A DNA stretch of 64,000 nt from assembly GCA_001899285.1 (NCBI GenBank), contig MKWA01000013.1, positions 28,336-92,335 on the forward strand, given 5' to 3'. Positions 1 to 8,771 of this stretch are shown in pieces; position 1 is the first letter of the stretch, and each line of letters starts with the position of its first letter. Made by a program: the position numbers and the translations under genes. This DNA comes from Rhizobiales bacterium 64-17. Its GTDB lineage: Bacteria > Pseudomonadota > Alphaproteobacteria > Rhizobiales > Xanthobacteraceae. Under the pieces are notes generated by a model that ran no database searches, had not been told where the DNA came from, and was given only the letters and a program-made list of their open reading frames with translations.

Positions 1-778
1 CGGCGCGTTCGGGCCGCAGACCGGGCTGATCCTCAAGGTGCATACCTCGAACTACCGGATCGAGGGCTTCACCAAGGAAGTGGGGGCGAAGGCCCTGGCG
101 GAGATCGCGCGCGAAGCCAATGTGCCGCTGGTCAACGACCTCGGCTCCGGTACGCTGATCGATCTGACGCGCTTCGGCCTCGCGCATGAGCCGACCGTCG
201 CGGAAGCGGTGGCCGAAGGCGCGGACCTCGTTACATTCTCCGGCGACAAGCTGCTCGGCGGTCCGCAGGCCGGCTTCATCGTCGGCCGCCGCGACCTGAT
301 TGCCGCGCTCAACAAGAATCCGATGAAGCGCGCGCTGCGCATGGACAAGATCCGGCTCGCGGCGCTGGAAGCGACCTTGCGGCTCTACCGTGATCCCGAC
401 CGGCTGGCGCAGCGCCTGCCGACGGTGCGGCTGATCGCGCGCGGCAAGGATGACATCGCCGCGCTGGCGGCGCGTCTCGTGTCTGCGGTGAGCCAAGCGG
501 TCGGCAAGGACTACACGGTGTCCGTGACCGATTGCGCCAGCCAGATCGGCTCCGGCGCGCTGCCGCAGCAGACGATCCCGAGCGCGGGGCTTGCTATTCG
601 CTCGACACAGGGTGGTGGCGGCGCGTTGACGGCGCTCGCGACGGCGTTGCGGGCGTTGCCGATGCCGGTGATCGGCCGCATCGAGGATCAGGCGCTGGTG
701 CTCGATCTGCGTTGTCTCGAGGATGAGGCACGGTTCGCCGGCAATCTCGCCACGCTCACGCTTGCGGAGCCGCGCTGA
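1..778 (+). CDS. selA: L-seryl-tRNA(Sec) selenium transferase, 3' part
   Basis: SelA is a PLP enzyme that converts seryl-tRNA(Sec) to selenocysteinyl-tRNA(Sec) using selenophosphate. The frame is open from base 2, so the N-terminal part lies outside the window; the GTG at 38 is an internal valine codon. The visible part carries the family motif VHTSNYRIEGF, a conserved NDLGSGTL stretch, and SGDKLLGGPQAG, in which the lysine binds PLP. The stop TGA at 776-778 shares one base with the ATG of the following Sel1-repeat gene. The neighbours selB, selC and selD confirm the assignment. Confidence 0.96.
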   Translation, partial: GAFGPQTGLILKVHTSNYRIEGFTKEVGAKALAEIAREANVPLVNDLGSGTLIDLTRFGLAHEPTVAEAVAEGADLVTFSGDKLLGGPQAGFIVGRRDLIAALNKNPMKRALRMDKIRLAALEATLRLYRDPDRLAQRLPTVRLIARGKDDIAALAARLVSAVSQAVGKDYTVSVTDCASQIGSGALPQQTIPSAGLAIRSTQGGGGALTALATALRALPMPVIGRIEDQALVLDLRCLEDEARFAGNLATLTLAEPR

Positions 779-1572
779 TGGGCTGGCTCGACCGCATCGT
801 CTCGCTCAAGCACGCGCCGGAGAAATCGGCCGGCGAGATGATGGCGGTCGCCTATGAGGCGGCGCAGAACAACGACTACGAGACCGCGCTCTCGATCTGG
901 GGGCCGCTGGCGCATCAGGGTGTCGCGCGGGCGCAGAACAATGTGGGCGCGTGCTTCTCGGAAGGCATCGGCGTCGAGCGCGATCCGGTGCTCGCGCTGA
1001 AATGGCTGACCTTGTCCGCCGACGCCGGCGATCCGATCGGGCAGCGCAATCTCGCCGCTGCCTACTTCAAGGGCGAAGGCGTCGAGCCCGATCCGGTGCG
1101 CGCGGCGGAATTGTACCGCGCCGCCGCTGAAGCGGGCGATGCGACCGCGCAGGACATGCTGTCGTGGATGTTGCTCGAAGGCGAGATGATCCCCGGCGAC
1201 GTCGCCGAGGCGAGGCGCTGGGCGGAAGCCGCCGCGGAGCAGGGCATTGCGCCGGCGATGACACGGCTCGGCATGATCTACCACAACGCACTCGGCGTGG
1301 AGCGCGATGCCGCGCTCGCGGCGCGCTGGTGGGACAAGGCGGCGGCGCGCGGTGATGCCGATGCGCAGGCGATGCTTGGTGCTGCCTATCATCTCGGTGC
1401 TGGCGTGCCGCGCGATGCGGTGGCGGCGCTGATGTGGCTTCTGCGCGCGCGTGACGGCGGCAGCGCGCTGGCGCAACCTTTCGTCGAGCCGGTGAAAGCC
1501 GGGCTTGTAGACGCTGAAATCGCTCGTGCGCAGCAACTGGCGAGTGCGCCGCTGGCGGAGCCGGTGTCATGA
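778..1572 (+). CDS. Sel1-repeat (TPR-like) protein in the selenium operon
   Basis: A 264-residue protein built of about five Sel1-type helical repeats of ~36 residues, seen as recurring blocks such as [35 protein letters not shown] and [18 protein letters not shown]. No signal peptide or membrane segment is visible, so it is probably cytoplasmic. Sel1 repeats normally mediate protein-protein contacts. It overlaps selA by one base and selB by four (ATGA type), so it must be co-translated with the two selenocysteine genes. A scaffold or adaptor role for SelA/SelB is inference; no enzymatic motif is visible. Confidence 0.88.
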   Translation: MGWLDRIVSLKHAPEKSAGEMMAVAYEAAQNNDYETALSIWGPLAHQGVARAQNNVGACFSEGIGVERDPVLALKWLTLSADAGDPIGQRNLAAAYFKGEGVEPDPVRAAELYRAAAEAGDATAQDMLSWMLLEGEMIPGDVAEARRWAEAAAEQGIAPAMTRLGMIYHNALGVERDAALAARWWDKAAARGDADAQAMLGAAYHLGAGVPRDAVAALMWLLRARDGGSALAQPFVEPVKAGLVDAEIARAQQLASAPLAEPVS

Positions 1573-3668
1573 TCGTCGGCACCGCGGGGCATATCGACCA
1601 CGGCAAGACCTCGCTAGTGCGGGCGCTGACCGGCGTCGACACCGACCGTCTCAAGGATGAGAAGGCGCGCGGCATCTCCATCGACCTCGGCTTTGCCTAT
1701 CTGCCGTCGCCCGATGGCGGCGTGCTTGGCTTTGTCGATGTGCCGGGCCACGAGCGCTTCGTGCACAACATGCTCGCCGGCGCGAGTGGCATTGATTTCG
1801 TGCTGCTGGTGATCGCCGCCGACGACGGCGTGATGCCGCAGACCATGGAACATCTGGCGATCGTCGATCTGCTCGGGATCAGCCATGGCCTCGTCGCCAT
1901 CACCAAGGCCGATCTGGTTGATGCCGATCGTCTGGCGGCGGTGAAGACCGAGATCGCCAATGTGCTGGCGCCCACGGCGTTGCGCGACGCCGACATGATC
2001 GCGGTGTCGAGCCAGACCGGGCAGGGCATCGATGAACTGCGCCAGCGGTTGTTTGCCGAATCCCAAAGGCTTGGCAGCCGCTCCGACAAGGGGCGTTTCC
2101 GGCTCGCGGTGGATCGCTCGTTCACCCTGCAAGGTGCTGGCACGGTGGTCACCGGCACGGTGTTGTCGGGGCAGGTTCACGCCGAGGATCAGGTGCGGAT
2201 CAGCCCCTCGGGCCTGACGGCGCGGGTGCGATCCATCCATGCGCAGAACCGGCCGGCGCAGATGGGGCGCGCCGGCGACCGCTGCGCGCTCAATCTCGCT
2301 GGCGACGGCATCACCAAGGACGCCATCGCGCGCGGTCAGGTCGTGCTCGATCCCGACTTGCACGCGCCGGCGGACCGCATCGATGTGACGCTGCGCGTGC
2401 TCGCATCGGAGCCGCGGCCGATCACCCAGTGGATGCCGGTGCGTCTGCACCATGCCGCCGCCGAAGTCGGCGCGCGGGTGGTGCTGCTCGGCGATGGTCC
2501 CATCGCGCCGGGCACCGAGGCATTCGTGCAACTCGTGCTGGAGCAGCCGATCGCGGCTGCGGCTGGCGACCGTTTCGTTCTGCGCGACACCAGCGCGCAA
2601 CGCACCATCGGCGGCGGCATGCTGCTCGATCTGCGCGCGCCGGCGCGCAAGCGCCGCACGCCGGAGCGGCTGGCGCAGCTCGAGGCCTATGCCATCGCCG
2701 ATCCGGTCAAGGCGTTATCGGTATTGCTAGACCGGCCGCCGGGTTATGTCGATTTCACCGCCTTCTGCCGCGATCGCGCGCTGTCGGCGACGGAATGCGA
2801 TGCCATCGCCACGGACACCAGCCTGTTTCGGCTGACGACACCGAAGACGGAGCTGGCATTGTCGCCGGCCAACTGGTTGCGGCTCAAGCGCAGCATGCTG
2901 GCGACGCTGACGCAATTCCATGCTGACAATCCAAATCTGCCCGGCATGGGGCTGGAGCGGCTGCGGCTGCAACTTGAGCCGCGCTTGCCGGCGCCGGCTT
3001 TCGGCGCACTGCTGCAAGGTTTGGCTCGCACCAAAGATGTGTCGCTCGACGGCGCCTGGATTCGTCTACCGAGTCACGAGGTCCGGCTGACGCCGCAGGA
3101 CGAGCGGCTGTGGGCCAAGATCGCGCCGCTGATCGAGGGGACCGAGCGGTTCCGGCCGCCGCGCGTGCGCGACATCGCCGATTTGATCCACGAGCCGGAA
3201 GGCGAGATCCGGCGGCTGTTGAAGTTGCTCGGCCGCATGGGCCGTGTCGATGAAGTGGCGCATGATCACTTCTTCCTGCGCAACACCGTCGCCGAGATGG
3301 TGGAGATCGCGACGAAGCTGGCCGGCGAAGCGCCGGATGGACAATTCAACGCCGCGCTGTTCCGGGATCAGATGAATAACGGCCGCAAGGTCGCGATCCA
3401 GATCCTCGAGTTTTTCGACCGGCACGGCGTCACGATGCGGCGCGGCGATCTGCGGCGCATCAACAAACACCGACTTGACCTGTTCCGCCGTTCGTCGGAT
3501 TCAGGAGGGGCGCAGACTGCGTCCGATACCGTTTCAGGAAGAGCATCGTCCCCGGTGGGGCGTCCGGACTTCAAATCCGGGAAGGGCCGCGAGCCGGTCC
3601 TTGGTGGGTTCGACTCCCATTCTCTTCCGCCAAATTCCGGACACCGTCACCGCAGGAGCGCGCGATGA
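1569..3668 (+). CDS. selB: selenocysteine-specific elongation factor SelB
   Basis: SelB is the GTPase that brings Sec-tRNA(Sec) to UGA codons marked by a SECIS hairpin. The G domain shows the P-loop [30 protein letters not shown] and TKAD; EF-Tu-like domains 2 and 3 follow (VVTGTVLSG near residue 195), then C-terminal winged-helix repeats ending near residue 642. The frame then stays open for ~57 further codons, through the whole tRNA-Sec gene, to a TGA at 3666-3668 that overlaps the next ATG. This makes 699 residues, longer than I expect for the family (about 610-640). Whether the Arg-rich tail is functional is unknown. The start is the ATG overlapping the preceding stop. Confidence 0.95.
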   Translation: MIVGTAGHIDHGKTSLVRALTGVDTDRLKDEKARGISIDLGFAYLPSPDGGVLGFVDVPGHERFVHNMLAGASGIDFVLLVIAADDGVMPQTMEHLAIVDLLGISHGLVAITKADLVDADRLAAVKTEIANVLAPTALRDADMIAVSSQTGQGIDELRQRLFAESQRLGSRSDKGRFRLAVDRSFTLQGAGTVVTGTVLSGQVHAEDQVRISPSGLTARVRSIHAQNRPAQMGRAGDRCALNLAGDGITKDAIARGQVVLDPDLHAPADRIDVTLRVLASEPRPITQWMPVRLHHAAAEVGARVVLLGDGPIAPGTEAFVQLVLEQPIAAAAGDRFVLRDTSAQRTIGGGMLLDLRAPARKRRTPERLAQLEAYAIADPVKALSVLLDRPPGYVDFTAFCRDRALSATECDAIATDTSLFRLTTPKTELALSPANWLRLKRSMLATLTQFHADNPNLPGMGLERLRLQLEPRLPAPAFGALLQGLARTKDVSLDGAWIRLPSHEVRLTPQDERLWAKIAPLIEGTERFRPPRVRDIADLIHEPEGEIRRLLKLLGRMGRVDEVAHDHFFLRNTVAEMVEIATKLAGEAPDGQFNAALFRDQMNNGRKVAIQILEFFDRHGVTMRRGDLRRINKHRLDLFRRSSDSGGAQTASDTVSGRASSPVGRPDFKSGKGREPVLGGFDSHSLPPNSGHRHRRSAR
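3537..3632 (+). tRNA. selC: tRNA-Sec (anticodon TCA)
   Basis: The acceptor stem GGAAGAG (3537-3543) pairs with CTCTTCC (3622-3628), followed by discriminator G and an encoded CCA. The anticodon stem CCGGA/TCCGG encloses the loop CTTCAAA with TCA at 3571-3573. The 96-nt length, long variable arm and long acceptor/T arm fit a bacterial selenocysteine tRNA. The gene lies entirely inside the 3' end of the open selB reading frame, in frame with it (32 codons). Confidence 0.96.
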
Positions 3669-4156
3669 GCCTCACCACATATCTTGATGGGTTGGAGCAG
3701 GCCGCGCACGCCGCCAGCACGGCCGAGGAAGTCTATCGCCGCGAGATCGCGCAGCGGGTCCGCGCGCTGGAGCAAGAGCGCGCTTTTGCCTTCCGCCGGC
3801 TGAACCTGATGCGGACCGTTACGGCGGCGGTGACGGGTCATGAGGAAGAAGCCGAGGCGCTGCAGGCCGGTAACGTCGCTTTCATGCGTGAACTCGAGTG
3901 GACCGGCGCGACCGAAGCGCAGCGACAGGCGCTGGAGCAGTTCCAGCCGGTGGTCCTGGCCGCGTGGACTCTCAGCCGCGTCACCGAGGGCGAGGGTGAC
4001 AAAGCTGCCGACACGGCCGCCGATAAGGCGGCCAAGATGGCGGCGTTGCAGCGCGCCTTGACCGTGTTCGAGCAATGGTTTGCTGCCTCGCGCAATGGGC
4101 CGTTCCTCAGCGTGATGGAACGCGAAGTGGTGGAATTGCCGCTTGTCGAAATCTAA
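3665..4156 (+). CDS. unknown protein of the selenium/lipoyl gene set (163 aa)
   Basis: A soluble, helix-rich protein of 163 residues with no motif I recognise. Residues 1-60 look like a long amphipathic, charged helical region (YLDGLEQAAHAASTAEEVY, EIAQRVRALEQERAFAFRRL), and a DKAADTAADKAAK linker occurs near residue 112. The start is the ATG at 3665, with AGGAG at 3654-3658; the ATGA overlap with the selB stop suggests translational coupling. It overlaps the next gene by 14 nt. Position alone links it to the lipoate ligase, DsrE and GcvH-like proteins downstream; I assign no function. Confidence 0.8.
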   Translation: MSLTTYLDGLEQAAHAASTAEEVYRREIAQRVRALEQERAFAFRRLNLMRTVTAAVTGHEEEAEALQAGNVAFMRELEWTGATEAQRQALEQFQPVVLAAWTLSRVTEGEGDKAADTAADKAAKMAALQRALTVFEQWFAASRNGPFLSVMEREVVELPLVEI

Positions 4157-4592
4157 GTCGAAATCGAAGCCGAGGTTCAAACCGGGAGCGAAGCCGAAAT
4201 CGGTAGAGCCGGCACGGGACGCTTTTTTATTCGATGACTGGATCGTCGATGAATATCGGCGGACCGAAGGGTTCACAGCTCTCGTGGTGCTGCTGTCGAT
4301 CGGTAATTTTGAAGTGTTGCCGCTGCGCTCCACCTTCATGCATGTGATCGGCGACGAACTGACCTGGCTCAATCTCACCGAGCTGCTGCGCAGCGCCGGT
4401 GTCGCGTGGGATGGCGTGTTGATCATGCCCGTCAGCGATACGGAAGGCGGTCCGGTGGAGGATATTGTTGCGCGAACCGAGTTACGGGCGCTGGAAAAAC
4501 GCGTGATCGAAGATCGTACGGTCATCAACGAAGGCCATTTTTTCGACAAGTGGGGCCGACGGATGAAGATCGAGGAAGCGCAACCGCAATGA
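4143..4592 (+). CDS. unknown protein of the selenium/lipoyl gene set (149 aa)
   Basis: A 149-residue protein beginning with a lysine/serine-rich basic tract (MSKSKSKSKPRFK) and followed by a compact alpha/beta-looking domain (FLFDDWIVDEYRRTEGFTAL, LPLRSTFMHVIGDELTWLNL). No catalytic motif or signal peptide is recognised. The start at 4143 is a TTG within the end of the preceding gene; no ATG occurs before residue ~65, so TTG is preferred but not certain. The stop overlaps the ATG of the lipoate-ligase-like gene in an ATGA junction. It may be an accessory subunit of that protein or of the DsrE/GcvH pair, by context only. Confidence 0.75.
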   Translation: MSKSKSKSKPRFKPGAKPKSVEPARDAFLFDDWIVDEYRRTEGFTALVVLLSIGNFEVLPLRSTFMHVIGDELTWLNLTELLRSAGVAWDGVLIMPVSDTEGGPVEDIVARTELRALEKRVIEDRTVINEGHFFDKWGRRMKIEEAQPQ

Positions 4593-5362
4593 CCCGCACC
4601 TTGCGGGTGATCGATACGGGGCTTAAGCCCGCCCATTGGAACATCGCCGTGACGGCGGCGCTGATCGAGCAGCATGTTGACGGACGGATTGCCGACACGC
4701 TGCGTTTCCATCGTTATCGCCCGGCGGTCCTGATCGGACGGAACCAGCGGTTCGCCGAGGCTTGCGATGTGCGGGCATGCCGGCGGCATGGGGTCGATGT
4801 GGCACGGCGCATCACCGGCGGCGGCGCGGTTTACATGACGCCGGGCGTGCTGGCGTTCGATCTTGTCATCGGCCGGCGCGTGGCCGGCGATCAGGAACAC
4901 GCCGCGTCCACCATCTGCCAGGCGCTGGCGCGGGGCTTGTCACGCCTCGATGCGACGGGCCGGCTGGTGGCGCGCTATCGTGCGCCCAACGATATCGTCA
5001 TCGCCGGCCGCAAGGTGGTGGGTGCCAGCGGCTATTACGACGGTACGACGCTGGCCTATCAGGGCGCGATCATGATCGACATGGATTTCGCGATGATGGC
5101 CGAGGTGCTGGTGTTGCCGGCGCCACTCGATGGGCAGTTGACGTGTCTGCGTGAGCAGGCCGGCCCGGCGGCGGACCGCAACGCGTTGACGGGTTTCGTG
5201 ACCGGCGAACTGACGCAGGTTTTCGGCTATGCTGCGGCTCCGGATGATCTGGACGAAGCGACAATGCAGATTGCCGAGCGGATGCTCGTGGACGGAATGG
5301 GCGACGCCGAAGATCACCCGCCCGGCCGTGCCTCGCATCCGATGCAGGAACAAGCGTCGTGA
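4589..5362 (+). CDS. lipoate-protein ligase A-like protein
   Basis: A 257-residue member of the BPL/LplA/LipB superfamily, which attaches lipoate or octanoate to carrier lysines. Visible landmarks are RYRPAVLIGRNQ, the glycine-rich substrate loop ARRITGGGAVY near residue 74, the ligase lysine block APNDIVIAGRKVVGASGYY near residue 133, and YQGAIMIDMDF. The separate C-terminal lipoate-ligase accessory domain is not evident; the tail is a short helical region. The ATG at 4589 overlaps the previous stop, and the stop overlaps the GTG of the DsrE-like gene. The obvious partner is the GcvH-like protein two genes downstream. Dedicated ligases with special GcvH-like carriers are known from sulfur-oxidising sHdr systems. 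Confidence 0.85.
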   Translation: MTRTLRVIDTGLKPAHWNIAVTAALIEQHVDGRIADTLRFHRYRPAVLIGRNQRFAEACDVRACRRHGVDVARRITGGGAVYMTPGVLAFDLVIGRRVAGDQEHAASTICQALARGLSRLDATGRLVARYRAPNDIVIAGRKVVGASGYYDGTTLAYQGAIMIDMDFAMMAEVLVLPAPLDGQLTCLREQAGPAADRNALTGFVTGELTQVFGYAAAPDDLDEATMQIAERMLVDGMGDAEDHPPGRASHPMQEQAS

Positions 5363-5736
5363 CCAAGCGTCTGCTGATCGTTCTGGTGAACACCGACCCG
5401 CGCAACGGCGAGGAGATGGGCGCGCCGTTCTATCACGCGGCGGTCGCCGCAGCGATGGATTACGAGGTCGATGTGGTTTGTGCCGCGACGGCCGGCAAGC
5501 TGATGATCAAGGGCGTCGCCGAAAAGTTGCACGTCAAGGCAGGTCATCCGCGAACGGTCTATGACTGGATCAAGGAAGCGCACGATCACGGTGCGAAATT
5601 CTGGGCGTGCCCGGCCAATCTCGATCTGTTCGAGGTGAACGAAAGCGATCTGATCCCCGAATGCGCCGGTCTGATGGGCGCCGCCACCATGATCCAGAAC
5701 ATCATGGACGGCGAATATCGCGTGCTGACCTATTGA
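5359..5736 (+). CDS. DsrE-family sulfur-relay-like protein
   Basis: A 125-residue single-domain protein with the DsrE/DsrF fold pattern: an N-terminal strand KRLLIVLVNTDP, a central segment VDVVCAATAGK, and KFWACPANLDLFEV. The last resembles the conserved-cysteine segment of DsrE2/DsrE3 proteins, which carry persulfide sulfur. Cysteines are at about 41, 84 and 102. The start is the GTG at 5359, overlapping the preceding stop (GTGA). The stop is TGA at 5734-5736, and the next gene begins in the same frame one codon later. A sulfur or selenium carrier role in this operon is inference. Confidence 0.82.
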   Translation: MTKRLLIVLVNTDPRNGEEMGAPFYHAAVAAAMDYEVDVVCAATAGKLMIKGVAEKLHVKAGHPRTVYDWIKEAHDHGAKFWACPANLDLFEVNESDLIPECAGLMGAATMIQNIMDGEYRVLTY

Positions 5737-5739
5737 GAT

Positions 5740-6213
5740 GTGACAGCGATGACGACGGTCCGCGGCTGCGATTTCCCCGATGCTCTGTTCTACGACGTGC
5801 CGACCCATACCTGGTATCAGCCAGCGGATGAGGGGCTTGTCCGGTTCGGCATCAGTCGCGTCGGTCTTGCGCTGGCGCGCGAGGTGCTGGTGTTCACGCC
5901 GAAGCGTGTCGGTTCCGAATGCGAGAAAGGCCGTTCGGTCGCGACCATGGAAAGCGCGAAGTGGGTCGGCTCCGTGCGCATCGCCTTCGACGGCACGGTC
6001 GTTGCGATCAACGAGGCGCTGATCGCGCGGCCGACGATCATCAACGAGGACTGCTATGGCGCCGGATGGATGCTGCTGGTGCGTCCGGCGTCCGCGTCAT
6101 GGCGCGACGCCTTGATCCCCGGCGCGTCGCTCGCCGATGCTTACGAAGCCTGGATGGAGCGCGAGGCGTTTCCCGGCTGCGGTCCCGACGGACAGATGGC
6201 GGCTTTTTTCTAG
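5740..6213 (+). CDS. GcvH-like lipoyl-carrier protein
   Basis: A 157-residue protein with the glycine-cleavage H-protein fold. The probable lipoylated lysine is in [11 protein letters not shown] (Lys74 from the GTG), followed by [12 protein letters not shown] and [15 protein letters not shown], as in GcvH. No gcvT or gcvP lies nearby, so a glycine-cleavage role is unlikely from context. The DsrE-like and lipoate-ligase genes upstream resemble the partners of LbpA-type carriers. Start choice: GTG 5740 or ATG 5749; no strong ribosome-binding site is visible, which fits translational coupling. The TAG stop shares bases with the selD stop on the other strand. Confidence 0.85.
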   Translation: MTAMTTVRGCDFPDALFYDVPTHTWYQPADEGLVRFGISRVGLALAREVLVFTPKRVGSECEKGRSVATMESAKWVGSVRIAFDGTVVAINEALIARPTIINEDCYGAGWMLLVRPASASWRDALIPGASLADAYEAWMEREAFPGCGPDGQMAAFF

Positions 6214-7259
6214 CTGACCACGCGCACGCCGGGCGCACCGGTTTCCGCATGCCCGACGATCTGCGCCGCCGGATATCCGGCATCGACGATCGATTTCAGC
6301 ACCGCTTGCGCATCCTTCGCCGCGCACGACACCAGCAAGCCGCCGGAGGTCTGCGGATCGGCCAGAAGGTCGCGTTGCCAGTCCGGCATGCCGGCCGGCA
6401 GCGACACGGCGTTGCCGTAGCTCGCCCAGTTGCGCTTCGACGCGCCGGTGATGAAACCCGCCTGCGCCAGCCGGCTCGCGTGGGAGAACAGCGGCACGTC
6501 CGAGGCATTGATCACGGCGGTGAGATTCGAGCCGCGCGCCAGTTCGAGGACGTGGCCGAGCAGGCCGAAGCCGGTCACGTCGGTGATTGCGTGCACGGCA
6601 GGATTGGCCGACAGCTCGCCGCCGATGCGGTTCAGCAGCGTCGTCGAAGCCACCATCTCGGCATAGCCGGCGCCGTCGAGTTCGCCCTTCTTGATGGCGG
6701 CGGAATAGATGCCGACGCCGAGCGCCTTGGTCAGGATTAGCGCGTCGCCTGGTTTCGCGTCGGCGTTGCGGCGCACCTGTTCGGGCCGGCAGAGGCCGAT
6801 GGCAACGAGGCCATAGATCGGCTCGGGCGCGTCGATCGAATGTCCGCCCGCGACCGGAATGCCGGCGGCCGCGCAAACCGATGCGCCGCCCTTGAGAATC
6901 TCGCGCACCACATCGGTCGGAATCTTGTCGAGCGGCATGCCGAGGATCGCTAGCGCCATGATCGGCTTGGCGCCCATGGCGTAGACGTCGGAGATCGCAT
7001 TGGTCGCGGCGATGCGGCCGAAGTCATAAGGATCGTCCACCACCGGCATGAAGAAATCGGTGGTGGCGACGATGCAGGTGTTGTCGTCGACCTGCCAGAC
7101 GGCGGCGTCGTCGCCGGTCTCGGTGCCGACCAGCAACTGTTTGAACGGCGATGCGATTGGCTGATCGGCCAGCAGTTCCTGCAGCACGGCGGGCGCGAGC
7201 TTGCAGCCGCAACCACCGCCATGGGCGAGGCTGGTCAGCTTGACGATCGGGGCGTTCAT
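6210..7259 (-). CDS. selD: selenide, water dikinase (selenophosphate synthase)
   Basis: SelD makes selenophosphate from selenide and ATP, the selenium donor for SelA. The 349-residue protein has the N-terminal active-site loop [12 protein letters not shown] with Cys17 and Lys20, so it is the cysteine form rather than a selenoprotein. Other landmarks are [31 protein letters not shown] and [10 protein letters not shown]. The frame is open for a further 58 codons upstream, but the ATG at 7259 gives the usual length and places Cys17/Lys20 at the familiar positions. It converges on the gcvH-like gene with a 4-bp CTAG overlap. Confidence 0.96.
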   Translation of the reverse strand: MNAPIVKLTSLAHGGGCGCKLAPAVLQELLADQPIASPFKQLLVGTETGDDAAVWQVDDNTCIVATTDFFMPVVDDPYDFGRIAATNAISDVYAMGAKPIMALAILGMPLDKIPTDVVREILKGGASVCAAAGIPVAGGHSIDAPEPIYGLVAIGLCRPEQVRRNADAKPGDALILTKALGVGIYSAAIKKGELDGAGYAEMVASTTLLNRIGGELSANPAVHAITDVTGFGLLGHVLELARGSNLTAVINASDVPLFSHASRLAQAGFITGASKRNWASYGNAVSLPAGMPDWQRDLLADPQTSGGLLVSCAAKDAQAVLKSIVDAGYPAAQIVGHAETGAPGVRVVS

Positions 7260-7442
7260 GGCCGGTTCTCCATACCCAATTGCATCGATGTCACGCCGCG
7301 CCGCGGCAGGCTCGCCAGCAATCCGCGCGCCGCGCGAAGCAGAGAAAACCATTGGGATCAGACTATTCCTGAAAGCCCGATGGAGGCAAACGGCGAGAGG
7401 GGACGCAGGCGTGCCAGCGCGCGCCTGCGTCAACGTGCTCGG

Positions 7443-8771
7443 TCAGACCGTCAGGAAGTCGTCATACATCCGCTTGGCCCAACGAAAATCCTCCTCCAGC
7501 AGATCGGGGGAGCGGATATCGATGTCCATTTGCGTCTGCTTGATCTGGCCGTCCGGCAGGAATTCATAGTCGAATTGCACCGAGATCGCCTCACGCGGAT
7601 CGCCGTTGACCAGCATGTAGCAGAGGTTGTCAGGCAGCAGCGCCTTGACTTCCTTGCCGGCGATCCGCTGGCCGATATAGGTCGCGACGATCTTGCCGAC
7701 GAAGTTCGCCACATGACCGCTCTTCGGATAGTGACCGAACAACTTGGACACCGGCCCCATCGAGTCGCCGACGATGTAGACGTTCTCGTCGGCCCTCGCA
7801 TGGAACATGGTGTTGTGCATGTCAGACCAGGTGGTCGGCTTGCCGTCCGGCGTCTTGCCGATCAGATCGGCCTGCCAGACGAGGTCGCCGGCCTGATGCG
7901 GCGGCATCAGGATCGCGTCATCGAACTTGAAGTCGCCGGCGGCGGTCTTGATCACCTGATTGAACGGATCGACCTCGCTGATCCGCGCATTCGGGACATG
8001 CTGGATGATGTCCGGATATAGCTCATCGAACGCGGCCTTGAAGCCGCCGCCGATCGGCATGATCCGCGGCTTCGGATCGAGGATGACGATTTTCGCGGGG
8101 ATTTTGTTCTTCTTGAAATGCCACGCCATGATGCAGGCGCGCTCGTAAGGCGAGGGCGGGCAGCGATGCGGCGGCGGCGGCAGGGTCATCACCATGGTGC
8201 CGCCCTTGAAGTTGTGCACCTTCTGTTTCAGCGCCATCGCTTCCGCGCTCGGGATATAGGCCGAGGGGAAGCGCGTGCGCGTATAGTCCGCGGCCTTCTG
8301 GTCGTTGCCGAACCAGGCGTCGTAAGCGTTGCGAATGCCATCCGACAGGATCAGATAATCGTAGGAGATCGCGCCTTTCGATGTGCGCACGAGCTTCTTG
8401 TCGCGCTCGATCTGCGTCACTTCGGTCTGCACGATGGTGTAGCCGTATTTTCGCGCCGGTCCGAGTAGATCGTGCATCAGATAGGCGCTGTCGACGACGT
8501 CGATCAGCCATTTGTTGCTGATCGGACACGACCAGAAGAACGGGTTTCGTTCGAGCACGACGACTTCGGCGTTCGGCGCCTGCTCGCGCAGATGCCGCGC
8601 GGCCGACAGGCCGCCCCAGCCGCCGCCCGCGATCACCACGCGCGGCCCTTTACCCTTCGGCATCAACTCCGTATTGGCATTGATGAGCGTTGGCGCAGCC
8701 AACGTCGGTGCGGCAGCGGCGACGGAGATCGCACCGGCCGACGCACCCAGAAATCCGCGACGATTGAACAT
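7443..8771 (-). CDS. Tat-exported FAD oxidoreductase, FccB/SQR type
   Basis: A 442-residue flavoprotein of the flavocytochrome c sulfide dehydrogenase (FccB)/sulfide:quinone reductase family. A twin-arginine leader (MFNRRGFLGASAG) precedes a Rossmann motif (VVIAGGGWGGLSAARHL), PFFWSCPISN, RCPPSPYERA with a conserved cysteine, YIVGDSMG, and a C-terminal FCSD-type domain with a further cysteine in NLCYMLV. The start is the ATG at 8771 with AGGAGG 6-12 nt upstream, not the open upstream extension. No partner cytochrome (FccA) is adjacent. It could oxidise sulfide, or selenide given selD next to it, to periplasmic polysulfide; the substrate is not proven. Confidence 0.85.
   Translation of the reverse strand: MFNRRGFLGASAGAISVAAAAPTLAAPTLINANTELMPKGKGPRVVIAGGGWGGLSAARHLREQAPNAEVVVLERNPFFWSCPISNKWLIDVVDSAYLMHDLLGPARKYGYTIVQTEVTQIERDKKLVRTSKGAISYDYLILSDGIRNAYDAWFGNDQKAADYTRTRFPSAYIPSAEAMALKQKVHNFKGGTMVMTLPPPPHRCPPSPYERACIMAWHFKKNKIPAKIVILDPKPRIMPIGGGFKAAFDELYPDIIQHVPNARISEVDPFNQVIKTAAGDFKFDDAILMPPHQAGDLVWQADLIGKTPDGKPTTWSDMHNTMFHARADENVYIVGDSMGPVSKLFGHYPKSGHVANFVGKIVATYIGQRIAGKEVKALLPDNLCYMLVNGDPREAISVQFDYEFLPDGQIKQTQMDIDIRSPDLLEEDFRWAKRMYDDFLTV

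Noticed and set aside
1614..2600. 328-codon minus-strand open frame inside selB
   Set aside because: Shadow of the SelB G domain; no motif or ribosome-binding site.
5740..6213. True glycine-cleavage H protein
   Set aside because: No gcvT or gcvP nearby, and the sequence around the lipoyl lysine and the C-terminus diverges from housekeeping GcvH.
6210..7433. Possibility that SelD is itself a selenoprotein or has a long N-terminal extension
   Set aside because: The active-site residue is encoded by a cysteine codon in GGGCGCK, and the ATG at 7259 gives the normal length.
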